Positions 29,801 through 37,565 of a stretch of DNA of 46,831 nt are shown here, in pieces. This DNA is from Hyphomicrobiales bacterium (GTDB lineage: Bacteria > Pseudomonadota > Alphaproteobacteria > Rhizobiales > Kaistiaceae): assembly GCA_024222895.1 (NCBI GenBank), contig JAAEOR010000983.1, positions 1 to 46,831 of the forward strand, in the 5' to 3' direction. Position numbers and translations under genes: made by a program. The notes under the pieces were generated by a model. The model did no database searches, was not told where the DNA came from, and saw only the letters and a program-made list of their open reading frames with translations. Position 1 is the stretch's first letter; the number at the start of each line of letters is the position of its first letter.

Positions 29801-31348
29801 CTGACCCCCGCGCGGGTGGACAGGCTGACCATCGGGCGGCGGCCCGGCGCCATGGAGGTTTCAACAGCTTCGCTTACACTGGCCGGGCGCAGGGCCAACC
29901 TGAGGGCGCTGCTGGATGCAGGCTGGCCAGGGATGGGGCGGCCCGCCGATGGCGCCCCCGTGCTGGCGCATGGCATGCGCACACCGCGCAGCACCGTGCT
30001 GCCGCCCGACCCGCACCCGGATGATCTGAACCTGCGCCGCCGCACCTACCTGTCGCGCGCCGACATGGTGGCAGGTGCCGATGGCGCGCCTGAGCTGTCG
30101 CTGTTCGAGACCTTCGATGACCCGCGCGACGTTATCCGCATCGCACTTGAAGACGGCACCTTTTGGCGCATCGACGCGGGCAGTGCGGGCGGGGCCAAGG
30201 CCCTGAGCATCGGCCCGACCTGGCAAGGCAGCCTGCGGCTGCGCCTGACAGGATATTACACCGATCCGGATAATCAGCTCCGAATGACGGGTAACCCTCA
30301 GCGCGTGTTAGGCCTGAATTCGCGACAGGACGCCACGCTGATCGCGCAGCTGGTCATCGGCGGGCTTGTGACCCCGCACCGCCGTTGGAATATCGATACG
30401 GAAGACGATGCTGTGGTATTGACACTGACCTTCCCGGACGTCGCCGCCTTGCAGTCCAGGCTGGCTGCCGTCACCGCCGACACGCCGCTGACACTCATGC
30501 TCAAGTTCCCCCGCGCCGCGGATGTCGCTCCTGCGGTCGATCTTGACCTTGCGCCGGGTGTGGCGATGGAACTGCCCCTGACGCTCGACCCCGGCGCGCG
30601 CCGCGTGGTGCGCACCCTCAGCCGGACAATCGCCTTTGGAGACCCGGCCTATGACCGGGTGCTGGCCAGCCAGGCGGCACTTGTGTCTGACCGGGTGGGC
30701 GATGAAGAGTTCCGCGCTGCCGCAGACCGACGCGAATATAACCCCGGCAGCACAATGATGCTGGCTTTTGGGCAGATCGACTCCGCAACCGATCTGTTCA
30801 CGAACAGCTTTTCCGACAACGCAACGGTCAAATTCGAGCGCACGCCACTGGACGCGCCCGAAACGACTGAGAAACTGTTGGTGCAGCCGCCCAGCGGCGC
30901 CCCGAAGGAGACTGTGTCGATCAAGGCCGGGAAGCCCGTGCGCCTGCGTCTGACCGATCTGCGGGACGAGACCGCGCATGACGTGGCCCCGTTGTCCGCT
31001 GGCGACACGCTGATCGTATCGGTTGGCGCGCCCAACGGTTTTAAGGCTGTCTTGCGTGTGCGAATCGTCGCCGCCCCGGTGATTGCGCCGCCCGCCTCGG
31101 TCTATTCGGTGATCGAAACGGTTAGGCCGACGGCCCGCACGCGCCTGCACGCGCCCGGGTCCCTGCCCACGCGCATCGAGTTTCCGGCCCTCGCCGATGA
31201 CCTCGCCCGCGGCCATGTCCGGCGCGAGGCACTGTTTGTCTGGCACTACAGCACGCCCGCCCCGGTCTCGCCCGCGCAGGACGGCGACCGGCACACCGAT
31301 CTTATCAAGCTTGACCGGTCAGGGGGTGGCCAGCTGCCTTCGGGGTGA
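23810..31348 (+). CDS. Giant protein 2 (2512 aa), beta-rich, unknown function
   Basis: A 7.5-kb intact frame with the same GC-rich codon bias as giant gene 1. The ATG overlaps the stop of gene 1 (ATGA) and has GAGGAG eight bases upstream, which fixes the start. The N-terminus (MIDDTSLDGFLAALIAQTNA) is helical and not a signal peptide; most of the rest is predicted beta strands separated by Gly/Asp/Pro turns, with a helical insert at about residues 1780-1860 (RAAAASSAGGGAPAELREIA, then ETLDHQARAAMRLVRLQGGR). There is no membrane helix and no nucleotide-binding or protease motif. It is not an obvious repeat of giant protein 1. Strict coupling suggests that the two act as one complex; what it does cannot be read from the sequence. 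Confidence 0.85.
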   Translation: MIDDTSLDGFLAALIAQTNAQGRQYLARTMLGFGGARTFGQLELRSYTRDRRDEALAEVLDWTYSTRALFLNDRQQRYGSADVLGHMPQLYRVPVRPSEHGFNDAVTLQLWHPGHVAEHANSVALLPKTTVHDVLATPVTQTAELAADDPNVAIPPLRIAGGAVDGHLMVGINASFCQHMALDLGQATLFDLFGIHLTDDGHWPVRVTAEGLEFDATLPDPTRGFAGGGTADDRIAARVRLQTVPNRQGLVCPYVLRLIGPSWELEAEGSQEALSGRLAQAAGSLVEEGNPARLRLDTLGALPPVFWPLRFVPDASTGHSSLRFVPVPGAAAEAVMQIDPAALDLRLSTRSDHPDAETGLARVHLDEAAWLRVASGFRMAFRAGHAPGVFEDRHGAGGTDYALTFSRGANGWSGSLSGQLSDIPVHLPQERISAQLTPLYRAANAILETEEAPYAFLAARDGWMQMPLGLRPDTQDPVLPEDRGAQAMTGRIVFFPSTGDVETEAVKGLSIDDARSMAVDVNWTGTETRPARIDLRPGDAAGQFLGFLYTADTSPDAQDAVPVWTAGDATTREVPLWFGGPQDKIARLTWSRDAGETWSLTFDADLTWPDKENRPWLAWLSPGPHPFVTNYPMARTSLGARIPSATRGMLPYHVTGAPVLSYTSDGGATDDGLPRLTGPGGTALTGQPYDTAAQPRPDAPLMQSLLLPTLNGTESPVPMDTSATEWVHQMRLRYDLPLLDELFAWSDPPPAEPKAGQFDPLLPETTDAEQRPIPPVVTALTPARLAEVWRANEHRMQLTWTQDAVVSPDLLPTDATVQTVRFDKIAAPFPFDTEVAITLSPDHLFGDLSFPQLPDQPSGLAGALVGLGGRLTPEDAPLPLVLKNGALRPAGQDEAASVTVTGYAADHYDDPDSKLMADNRGGAIAPLPDANRPGLRKISVRNQAGALQHGVFLLTMQEDQEVRTPQIDFDFALRDLPVQPGPGGAGFVFHGVSIAGQTGGRANPVEGRRTYDGQAFDADNMLHGLHEWRCYGLDETAPLLGRFEISTGPFSFRPLRLVRAEFADDLRPRNLHILGSLVLRAAGEDAGGAFAFGPDRVYDRDDLFVLTATRRGDDWTTTLIAHEASTPTSATIALEPSSAPSLTLSRRLTCASGSQFHYDGSMQAGIKLTFDRDAPWPVVQTAELHAHLFGGHVVLLNGRATPDGPGGLTLNFDVPTAATPGPLHLQDLQIEIKLSANGTSDTMEMTGTMRLSADPGAADSTALLELSGNARRWLDLSLPADAVPAIMIDHDEGALTLNIEPQGLDPTASPLFGLTYPAGAQPELTGSIAAVLVPGKAEIATAICHIDLHDAKDKGYLIQHCLTVASASDHAVLLTWSTPERPCPIRWPVGPNEVALNEGDRLQTLDQIAEGPLEPDPFSVSGGEQNRLLHIAPGGETLTHHVTLTLNAHRIDATRLRRTDAGIEPAETLRMMATAKHRLTSDQDAELEATWHSLDHVAVTSAIAMQEEAQRMAFAPRVSTKGGITLNYRGDPVKSVTLPAGMTPISDANLSGFHDASMLAHLWENADVTGAVFLGCGALRLPLPVPPGQQPNRAHVAQLPWAMGLPDDTALQLSKQPLTWRISTADAWAAHAVHVSTTRPARGLNTGLAEPGIRQRLDAAADRGQPLDPTQLIPAEPAFFEGWADGAPVGIGQAAHPHGEAPYFLRALLALRARWRAFAAQGGKEWSVQSLVPQPWRTGKTADHEPLLDSAATMQVIVLTDDLHAGSRPDPAAVFPADMVALSRADLTRAEGYRSIRAAAASSAGGGAPAELREIAETLDHQARAAMRLVRLQGGRMATLARILSRADDPLAGVGEVLVRPKTSVGASPALGWPIASQPLAGAMQAGFGPDRAVQAPEPGFSGRGQRIVWPAHAVDAGSPTDAVFASFGQHVVFDRGLVTFSHDGPPARHLAPSPTRRRAPEPALTNAVLTRPDTDPGDLNAPKPRSQTPEGWMPRTLTPARVDRLTIGRRPGAMEVSTASLTLAGRRANLRALLDAGWPGMGRPADGAPVLAHGMRTPRSTVLPPDPHPDDLNLRRRTYLSRADMVAGADGAPELSLFETFDDPRDVIRIALEDGTFWRIDAGSAGGAKALSIGPTWQGSLRLRLTGYYTDPDNQLRMTGNPQRVLGLNSRQDATLIAQLVIGGLVTPHRRWNIDTEDDAVVLTLTFPDVAALQSRLAAVTADTPLTLMLKFPRAADVAPAVDLDLAPGVAMELPLTLDPGARRVVRTLSRTIAFGDPAYDRVLASQAALVSDRVGDEEFRAAADRREYNPGSTMMLAFGQIDSATDLFTNSFSDNATVKFERTPLDAPETTEKLLVQPPSGAPKETVSIKAGKPVRLRLTDLRDETAHDVAPLSAGDTLIVSVGAPNGFKAVLRVRIVAAPVIAPPASVYSVIETVRPTARTRLHAPGSLPTRIEFPALADDLARGHVRREALFVWHYSTPAPVSPAQDGDRHTDLIKLDRSGGGQLPSG

Positions 31349-31470
31349 GGCACTGCGCCTCGACGGGGCCTGATGCAGCGCTGAAGGCGACGAGCCTTTG
31401 GCTGCGCGATGTCACCCTGAGCGAACTGCCTGCCCTCTTCGCACCCGCCCAGGACGCCGATGGCCCCGTA
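31345..31470 (+). pseudogene. Truncated third gene of the giant operon
   Basis: A GTG codon overlaps the giant gene 2 stop (GTGA, 31345-31348), mirroring the ATGA overlap upstream. The frame reads VRHCASTGPDAALKATSLWL, then RDVTLSELPALFAPAQDADG, with the same GC-rich, coding-like composition. At about 31445-31472 it runs into minus-strand relaxase remnant sequence and then nonsense. The simplest reading is that the operon had at least one more gene whose body was lost in a rearrangement. With only about 40 residues left no family can be assigned, and chance cannot be excluded. Confidence 0.4.
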
Positions 31471-32505
31471 CCGTCTCCGCATAGTTCAGCTTTCCGTCGA
31501 TGCCATCGACGAGGACATAGTGCCGGTCCTTCATCTCGTCGGCGAGGCCAATGCCGACAATTTTGCCAACGACCAGCGTGTCTGGATCGTCCGCACTGAA
31601 GAAAATCTAATCAGTCGCGCCGAACTCGACCCCCGCCTTCATCAAGACTCGCTACATTGTTTTGATCATGTCACCCTTTAGCCGAGATCACGCAAGACGG
31701 TTTCGAAGTGTTCGCCATGCGCCAGACATCCGGTGACAACTCCTCCGACAAGCGCAGCAGGCTACGGTCGATTCGCGTGAACCGATCGGCTGTCATTTCT
31801 GCGTTAAGTTTGCGGTTGAGCTCGGCTTGAGTTTCCAGACCGAGTTCCATCGTAACCAGATCACGCACACGCTCCCGGAACCCGCGTGCTATGTAGTCAC
31901 GCGCGATGACCAGATCCTGTTCGGTATCGTCCTTGCCGAGGAAACGATGCGCGTGTGGGGGTGAACGGTGTTGAAATGATCAACGGCTACCCAATCGAGC
32001 CTTGTGCAGAGGTCGATTTCCGCCTGCTGCATGAGATCGCGGATAAAGGGTCTGAGATCGGCAACCTGTGATGGATCTCCGGTGTTACAATGAGACGGAA
32101 CTGGTGCCGGTCATCCCTCGCTTCTTCCAGAAATGCTCTTCCGTCCACCTGCTCGGAACGCGAATTGAATATCGATTCCCGTTCTCCATCCTTAGTGATG
32201 CCATCGCGCTGGAGATAACGTTAATGAGATTGTGCCACCTTGACCCCACTGAACGTAGACAAAGTAATACGCGCTTTGATGACGACGCGACGACGTCCGG
32301 GTTGTGGCGCTTGATTTGTAAAGGAACCGGACGCCACATAGACGCGTCCATTGCGACTACCGACCAAAGTTGAATGCAGCATACTGCAGCATTTTATTTC
32401 CAGAGCGTTTCGTTTCACGGACGACACGTCCGATCTACGTTTTTGCTTGCGCGCCGAGGGTGAGCGGATGCGTTCCAATTTCGGTTTGAAGTCGTTTTCA
32501 GACAT
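31470..32505 (-). pseudogene. Decayed conjugative relaxase (VirD2-like, DUF3363 type)
   Basis: Read on the minus strand from ATG 32505 (MSENDFKPKLERIRS), the pieces match the order of rhizobial RlxS/VirD2-type relaxases: RRVVIKARI; an in-frame TAA at 32221-32223; RYLQRDGITKDGERESIF; DDRHQFRLIVTPE; a frameshift; IRDLMQQAEIDLCTRLDWVA and VDHFNTVHPHT; a second frameshift; KDDTEQDLVIARDYIARGFR; then an internal deletion; then DUF3363-like VVGKIVGIGLADEMKDRHYV and LVDGIDGKLNYAE. The catalytic region is thus present but broken at least four times. A relaxase nicks oriT to begin conjugative transfer, so the island descends from a conjugative or mobilisable element that can no longer start its own transfer with this gene. 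Confidence 0.85.
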
Positions 32506-33108
32506 GGCCGATACCCCACGTTTCCCGGTCTTGAGCTTAGATCGGGACGGAGGCTGTACTTGCCATGAGAGTGTCAGAAACATCGTGTTCGAACAGTCAT
32601 ATGCGGTTCTCTTGGCACTGCCGCCAGAACGTTGACACCAAAAAACCTGTTATTATCCGGCCACCTCACACCGTCCCAGTGCCAGTTCTTTTATCTTGCG
32701 GTTCCCCTCTCTGAGATACCTCCATGCTCATCCATCAATTTCATAGAATCGGCTCATTTCGGACCATCTTGTAATGCGTTGCATTCAGCCCAAATGCGTC
32801 ACGCTGAGCGCGATCTTTCGTAAGCTATCCAATGCAAGATCCACTCATTATTTGTCGCTTCGCGACTGCATAATTAGGGTTCGTTCGAAGCATAATGCGG
32901 CTTCAAACTTTTACCGTTTCAGGTGCCTTTGGCTCCCTCCAAAAACGCAAATCTATACTCCAGTTCGATGAAATGGCGATTAAAAAGGTCACTACGAAAC
33001 AGATATGCGGTGCAAATTTCACTGAAAAGTGGCTCTGTTTCGGTCTTTTGAGCACAAGAAGGACCCCGCACCGGAAGATGCGAAGGCCCGAATCAGGTGT
33101 GAGTTTGT
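32506..33108. other. Non-coding stretch between relaxase remnant and DUF736 gene
   Basis: About 600 bp. Upstream regions of relaxase genes often hold oriT, but I found no convincing inverted repeat or nic-like site by eye. No gene is supported; short frames have no ribosome binding site and no recognisable sequence. Confidence 0.3.
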
Positions 33109-33432
33109 TCAGTCGCGCGGATTCCAAATGAGGGCAAAGACATTCTCATCGTCCTGGTCCGCAACCTTTCCGAGATTGGCACGGAGCTTCCTCGGACCGA
33201 ACTCAGGTGCGGCAATGGAAAGCGAAACATACGCATTACCGGATGTTTCGGATTTGCGAAGCCAGGCGGCGCCGACTTCAATGCCCTCAGCAATCACCCG
33301 GTAGTCGGGCTGGGATTCACACGTTTTGCTGCCATTAGGCGTGATGGCAATCTCTGCTCGAATGGAGAGGGTTTTGAGTTCACCACTGAAGAGTCCGTTG
33401 TCGTCTTTGGTGACATATCCGATTGCAGCCAT
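33109..33432 (-). CDS. DUF736 family protein
   Basis: 107 aa from ATG 33432 (MAAIGYVTKDDNGLFSGELK), chosen over TTG 33438 because AGGGAA lies upstream and family members start at this Met. It follows the DUF736 pattern: G-x-(V/F)-T....G.F.G.L.TL, a central DYRV segment, VGAAWLRKSETSGNAYVSL and a closing ENVFALIWN. These small single-domain proteins are commonly found in conjugative elements and plasmids of alphaproteobacteria, with unknown biochemical function. Here it lies between the relaxase remnant and the QseC-like regulator on the same strand, as in related ICEs. It is intact. Confidence 0.85.
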   Translation of the reverse strand: MAAIGYVTKDDNGLFSGELKTLSIRAEIAITPNGSKTCESQPDYRVIAEGIEVGAAWLRKSETSGNAYVSLSIAAPEFGPRKLRANLGKVADQDDENVFALIWNPRD

Positions 33433-33761
33433 GATCAAGTTCCCTGGCTTTGGCGTTTATGTCGGAAGGTCATCTTCCTGCCTGATGGCGAACGAATTTG
33501 ACCGTTCGGAAGGTGCTTGCATCCGATCGAAGTGAGGACCGGAACGTCAGTGGAGGATTGTCAGGCGGCTGTTTTTTGGACGCGCAGCGTCATGCGCGAG
33601 GAGCCGCAAAGCGGCGGGGAAAAAACTGGCGGCTGATAATTGCACACACCTGAAGAAAGGTCTCGTCTCGCCGATGGAAGGCAGGAAGATGTCGCTGCGA
33701 TGAGCAGGAAAAGCGAAGTCTAACACAGTGGCAAGCAGATCGCAGTCGACACAAAAGCCGA
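33433..33761. other. Intergenic region between DUF736 and QseC-like genes
   Basis: About 330 bp. It contains GCCGC-AAA-GCGGC (near 33601), a small hairpin without a T run. No gene is supported. It may hold the promoter of the DUF736 gene on the minus strand. Confidence 0.3.
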
Positions 33762-33983
33762 TCACTGGTCTTCGCTGTCAGGCTCCACCAATTCAACATG
33801 ACTGACACCCAGCGCCTGCGCCAACTCAAAAAGCGTAATCACAGTTGGATTGCGCCGACCGCGTTCAAGACTGCTGAGATATTGTTGACTGAAGCCCGAG
33901 CGTTCTTCCACTTGTTCCTGTGTCAGGCCTTTTTCCCGACGCAGGCGGGCGAAGTTCCGGCCGACCAGTTTGCGCATATCCAT
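33762..33983 (-). CDS. qseC: XRE-family repressor, QseC-like
   Basis: 73 aa from ATG 33983 (MDMRKLVGRNFARLRREKGL); a TTG two codons upstream is also in frame. Almost the whole protein is one Cro/CI-type helix-turn-helix: LTQEQVEERSGFSQQYLSSL, ERGRRNPTVITLFELAQALG. Size, sequence type and the divergent DUF2285 gene 217 bp away match qseC of the QseC/QseM switch described for Mesorhizobium symbiosis-island ICEs. There QseC binds operators in the shared intergenic region and controls qseM, and so excision and transfer. A perfect 33-bp palindrome-type operator lies in the same place here. The symbol is given by analogy and no ortholog test was done. Confidence 0.75.
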   Translation of the reverse strand: MDMRKLVGRNFARLRREKGLTQEQVEERSGFSQQYLSSLERGRRNPTVITLFELAQALGVSHVELVEPDSEDQ

Positions 33984-34002
33984 GAACAAACTGGTCGCAA
34001 TT

Positions 34003-34035
34003 TACATACTATAATGTTATCAACTATAGTATGTA
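34003..34035. promoter_or_regulatory. Operator-like inverted repeat between qseC-like and qseM-like genes
   Basis: TACATACTATA (34003-34013), an 11-base spacer, and the exact complement TATAGTATGTA (34025-34035). It begins 19 bp upstream of the qseC-like ATG and about 165 bp before qseM. Each arm contains ACTATA/TATAGT, so one dimer site per arm or one large site are both possible. Position fits autoregulation by the XRE protein. Confidence 0.65.
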
Positions 34036-34200
34036 TCTCGACCGGCTGGCCGGCGGGAGCTTTGACAATCAGCCGCGTAGATTCGCCTTGCCGTTGCTGC
34101 AAGCACATCACTCAATGCCGAAGCAAACTGAACCGTCCCACTTCAAAACTGACAGGTATATCGGCCGGACAAACAACCTCCAGATTGTGAATAAGACACA

Positions 34201-34452
34201 ATGACAACGGATGTTGAATACCTCGATGAACCACCACAAAGCGCCGTTCTGACTGAATATGATCGAGCGCATTTTAAGCTCTATTTGCACCTGCTTGATG
34301 CCGCCGCCGAAAATGTAGACTGGCGTCAGGTTGTATCGGTTCTTTTCAAAATAGACCCCTCGGACAATCCAGAACGTGCACGTCATATCCACGACACACA
34401 TCTCGCCCGCGCCCACTGGATGACGACTGACGGTTACAAACAACTGCTCTGA
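34201..34452 (+). CDS. qseM: DUF2285 protein, QseM-like antiactivator
   Basis: 83 aa. After a short leader (MTTDVEYLDEPPQSAV) the protein is one DUF2285 domain: LTEYDRAHFKLYLHLLDAAA, VDWRQVVSVLFKIDPSDNPE and THLARAHWMTTDGYKQLL. In Mesorhizobium ICEs the small DUF2285 protein QseM binds and silences the activators of quorum sensing and excision (TraR and FseA), keeping the ICE in the chromosome; QseC sets whether qseM is expressed. Here the partners and most transfer genes are missing, so the pair may now only hold the island in place or be vestigial. The start is the only good ATG; its ribosome binding site is poor. Confidence 0.75.
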   Translation: MTTDVEYLDEPPQSAVLTEYDRAHFKLYLHLLDAAAENVDWRQVVSVLFKIDPSDNPERARHIHDTHLARAHWMTTDGYKQLL

Positions 34453-34859
34453 CCATCAGGTTGATGTCTTTGTCGACGTCCAATCCAATCAAAAATCTGA
34501 TCGGTATTCGGCAACGAATAGAAGTAACCATCACCATTTATTCGAATTGAACTCAACCTCGACCGATCAGCGAATTGTGGTGCTAATCATCACAATGGTC
34601 GCCGACGGCATCCGTTCAGCGAATGCATCTCTGCCTGCAGTGACCCCGCCAATCTGTATGTACAAGGATCAGGCATTCTGGGCAGACAAACTGTTCACGT
34701 AAATGTCGACTGAAATGACGCGAGACATATGACGTTGCTTACTGAGATCAACCCAAAAAATAACTGCCCCACAACCAAAAAACACTACTTCCTTGCGTTA
34801 AAGTTGCATTGATGCAATAGAATTCCCAGCGGTACTGGTTTTTACTTGAAGGAAACTGT
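34453..34859. other. Intergenic region between the QseM-like gene and Detocs operon
   Basis: About 400 bp, AT-rich. Shortly before the Detocs operon lies TTGCAT-TG-ATGCAA (34804-34817), a small palindrome that could be an operator or part of the promoter. No complete gene is supported; a short frame ending CMYKDQAFWADKLFT (near 34660-34700) may be a decayed island gene. Confidence 0.35.
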
Positions 34860-37565
34860 TTGTCCTCGGAATACAACAAATTCAGGATAAGCCTGCTGCG
34901 TCGATTTCAAGCAGCTGGATTTGGAAAGGGTCGATTGCGCCAAATCACCCAAGCAAGCATCGCCGGGAAATCCTTCGCAATAGATTATCTTTTGAGTATT
35001 TCGTCGAACGTGAACCACGAGACGCTGGATGTCGTCCTGACCAAGGCGGCGCTTGAAGTAGCAAGGGAGGATGGTAGGCAAGCGGCTCTTAAAGTCGCAG
35101 ATCAATTCGCAAGATTTACAGAATCAACCGTTGCGAAACGAGCCATTTTGGCTGATGGCTCAAATGTCGAAGCTTCCTATGAGGAATTGTATGATCGTTT
35201 CTTGTTTTATTCACCGCTCAGCTTTAATGGCGGCAGTAGAGAAAAACGCTCGTGCTATGAGGAAGCGCTAGACGATCTTAATATACCACTCCCGTTCGAT
35301 CGTAAGGGAATGCAGAAACTGCTTCAAGCATTGGATCCTGAATTCCAGATTCCAAAAGTAAGGTCATTCGATGACCTCAGCGACTTTATTTGGGATCTTG
35401 TCAGCAGTGTTTGGCCGCTATTCGATGCCTCAATACTCTTTATTCCACTAAGTTATTTTAAGTTCGATGATGACATCTTAGTAGAAGAAATGCGGTCACA
35501 TCTGGATCTGATGAGGGGATACGGGTTTGAGCGACTTTTGGGCAGACTAATAGTACTGCAGGCGATATGCGGAAGTTGCACCGCTCGCCGCGCGGTACTC
35601 GAGAGTAAAGCTCTGGAGTATTGCCGGTATAGCAAGGCACAGATGTCTCAGTTGGAGCGAATACTAACCGGCCGGAATGCACATGTTTCCAGGGAATGCA
35701 TAGGGGCGATGAGTGACGACAATCCTATCGAGCGTGCCACCTATTTGGCTTTATATCTTCAACAAAGCAGATTTCCGTTTGAATTCCTAGAACGCATTAC
35801 CGAGATCTATGAGACTGATGAAACTGTGCTTAGGCTACTTAATTGGGAGCAATTTTTAAAACTGATCGAGGGTTCAGTTGAGTTCCTAACACCAGAACTT
35901 GTCGGTATGGCTTCAATTCTCAGCCTTAGTGGAGCGTTGGATCGTTCTCCAACAATCAAGAGCCTTTATGTGCCCACCGGCGCAAATACAGACCTTTTAA
36001 ACTACGCAAAACACTGTCGCGAAAACAAAGGAATGTCTGCTTATCAATTTTTTAGATCATTTTCAAAATTGCCACCTAAAACACAAAAGGCTGTATTCAC
36101 CTTTCTGCTTGAACCGGGTGTTATGGACACAATAGTGAACGTGTTTCCTTCAAGCTCTGAATTGATTGAACAAGTGGATCGCAATGATGCGGTCAACGCC
36201 CTGAGTCTGAAACTTGATTGTATCGCTTACCTTAAGAAAAAGCGGATTATCGCTCACTCGGATCTCGACACAATCGAGGAGAGTACAAGGCAAAGAGTCC
36301 GACAGGTTAAATACGAAACAGAAACAAGCAGTGGGAGAATACGCCTCAACAAAAGGAAGTTTGCTGATCTGGTATTTGAGTTCGTTTGTGACTCTTATGA
36401 ATTTCGTACAGAAAATACTCTGGTCGAGATTCACGACCGTGAAATCCGCACCTATTTGGAAAACAGATGGAATAGAAGGTTCGCGGCCCAAGCAGCAGAT
36501 TTCATTTGTTTCAGATGCAGGTTCGCTCTTGATTACTTGTTGAGTAATCTTCGCCACAACTTCCTTCGTTTCAAATTGGAAAGCGCAATTGATGCCGCTT
36601 TTCACGGACAAGATGTTGAACAAGCGCCCTTGTTTAAGTCCATAATTACCGATCCTCTTGATGAATATTGTGAAGATTGGCTGACAATTTCGAGTGAAAG
36701 CTCATTTTTCGACAAACTTGTCGGTGACATCTATCAGATACTATCGGAATTTGACCCTTCTAAAGATGAAGGCTATCGGCACTTATCGGATAAAATCAGC
36801 ACCATTGCAATTAAGCTGTATGAACAACTGCTAACTGAATGCAGAGAGGCCTGGACCTCAAATGTGAAACTGGAAATAACAAAAGTCGTTGAAGAGAAAT
36901 TGAACTCTGAGAAATATGGGTCCAATACAGCTCTTCGCGAGGCGCTAATTGGAGAGCTAGAAAAGGCATTTATGGATACAGAAGGTTGGCTATCAGTAAA
37001 TGATAGCCCGCTTAACAGTGAGTTCGGCCTAAGAGAGCTGTTTATTTTTGAATCAACCAATTTTTCAACTGCAAAAACTCGTAGAAAACCGGTTTCTGCA
37101 CATTGCTATAAAAAAAGTACGTCCAAATCAAAAGCAAAGATTCTCGCAAATGATGTAATCATACCGGGTGAATTGTTTGATGCTATGGTACTACTTGTGC
37201 AGAATTTGTTGGAAAATGCATTTCAGTATAGCGGTCTTCCCGCAGCCTCAACCGCCATTGATGTTGAAATTATTGACTGCGGTATGGATGGGGTCACAAT
37301 CAGGTTCAAAAACAATTTCGATACTGAAAAACGTACGGAGGTGAAACGCCTGCTCCGCGAATTCAACAAAAGGCTGCGCGAAGCCGAAAATGAAGCCAAT
37401 CAGGCACCGCTCCACACCGGTGGTTCCGGCCTAAAGCGAATCTATTTTGAGCTCTTCAGCGTTTTCGGCTCAAATTTTGACCTCAGAGCTGATGGATCTG
37501 AAATACGGAAAGGCACATTTCTGGTCGTTTGTTCCTTCCCAAACGGGGAAGTGAAACGTGACTAG
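34860..37565 (+). CDS. dtcA: Detocs-like sensor histidine kinase (DtcA-like)
   Basis: 901 aa, no membrane segment. Residues 1-500 are a long helical region of unrecognised type, the likely intracellular sensor. An H-box-like segment (LSNLRHNFLRFK) places the phospho-acceptor at His566. A GHKL ATPase domain follows at the C-terminus: N-box QNLLENAFQYS (Asn786) and G-box GGSGLKRIYFEL (Gly854-Leu858). In Detocs, phage infection triggers this kinase to pass phosphate to the receiver of the effector. The TTG start at 34860 has AAGGAA upstream. The gene overlaps the receiver gene by 8 bases, the first of two overlaps in this operon. The whole operon is AT-rich compared with the giant genes, which suggests a separate origin. 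Confidence 0.8.
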   Translation: MSSEYNKFRISLLRRFQAAGFGKGRLRQITQASIAGKSFAIDYLLSISSNVNHETLDVVLTKAALEVAREDGRQAALKVADQFARFTESTVAKRAILADGSNVEASYEELYDRFLFYSPLSFNGGSREKRSCYEEALDDLNIPLPFDRKGMQKLLQALDPEFQIPKVRSFDDLSDFIWDLVSSVWPLFDASILFIPLSYFKFDDDILVEEMRSHLDLMRGYGFERLLGRLIVLQAICGSCTARRAVLESKALEYCRYSKAQMSQLERILTGRNAHVSRECIGAMSDDNPIERATYLALYLQQSRFPFEFLERITEIYETDETVLRLLNWEQFLKLIEGSVEFLTPELVGMASILSLSGALDRSPTIKSLYVPTGANTDLLNYAKHCRENKGMSAYQFFRSFSKLPPKTQKAVFTFLLEPGVMDTIVNVFPSSSELIEQVDRNDAVNALSLKLDCIAYLKKKRIIAHSDLDTIEESTRQRVRQVKYETETSSGRIRLNKRKFADLVFEFVCDSYEFRTENTLVEIHDREIRTYLENRWNRRFAAQAADFICFRCRFALDYLLSNLRHNFLRFKLESAIDAAFHGQDVEQAPLFKSIITDPLDEYCEDWLTISSESSFFDKLVGDIYQILSEFDPSKDEGYRHLSDKISTIAIKLYEQLLTECREAWTSNVKLEITKVVEEKLNSEKYGSNTALREALIGELEKAFMDTEGWLSVNDSPLNSEFGLRELFIFESTNFSTAKTRRKPVSAHCYKKSTSKSKAKILANDVIIPGELFDAMVLLVQNLLENAFQYSGLPAASTAIDVEIIDCGMDGVTIRFKNNFDTEKRTEVKRLLREFNKRLREAENEANQAPLHTGGSGLKRIYFELFSVFGSNFDLRADGSEIRKGTFLVVCSFPNGEVKRD

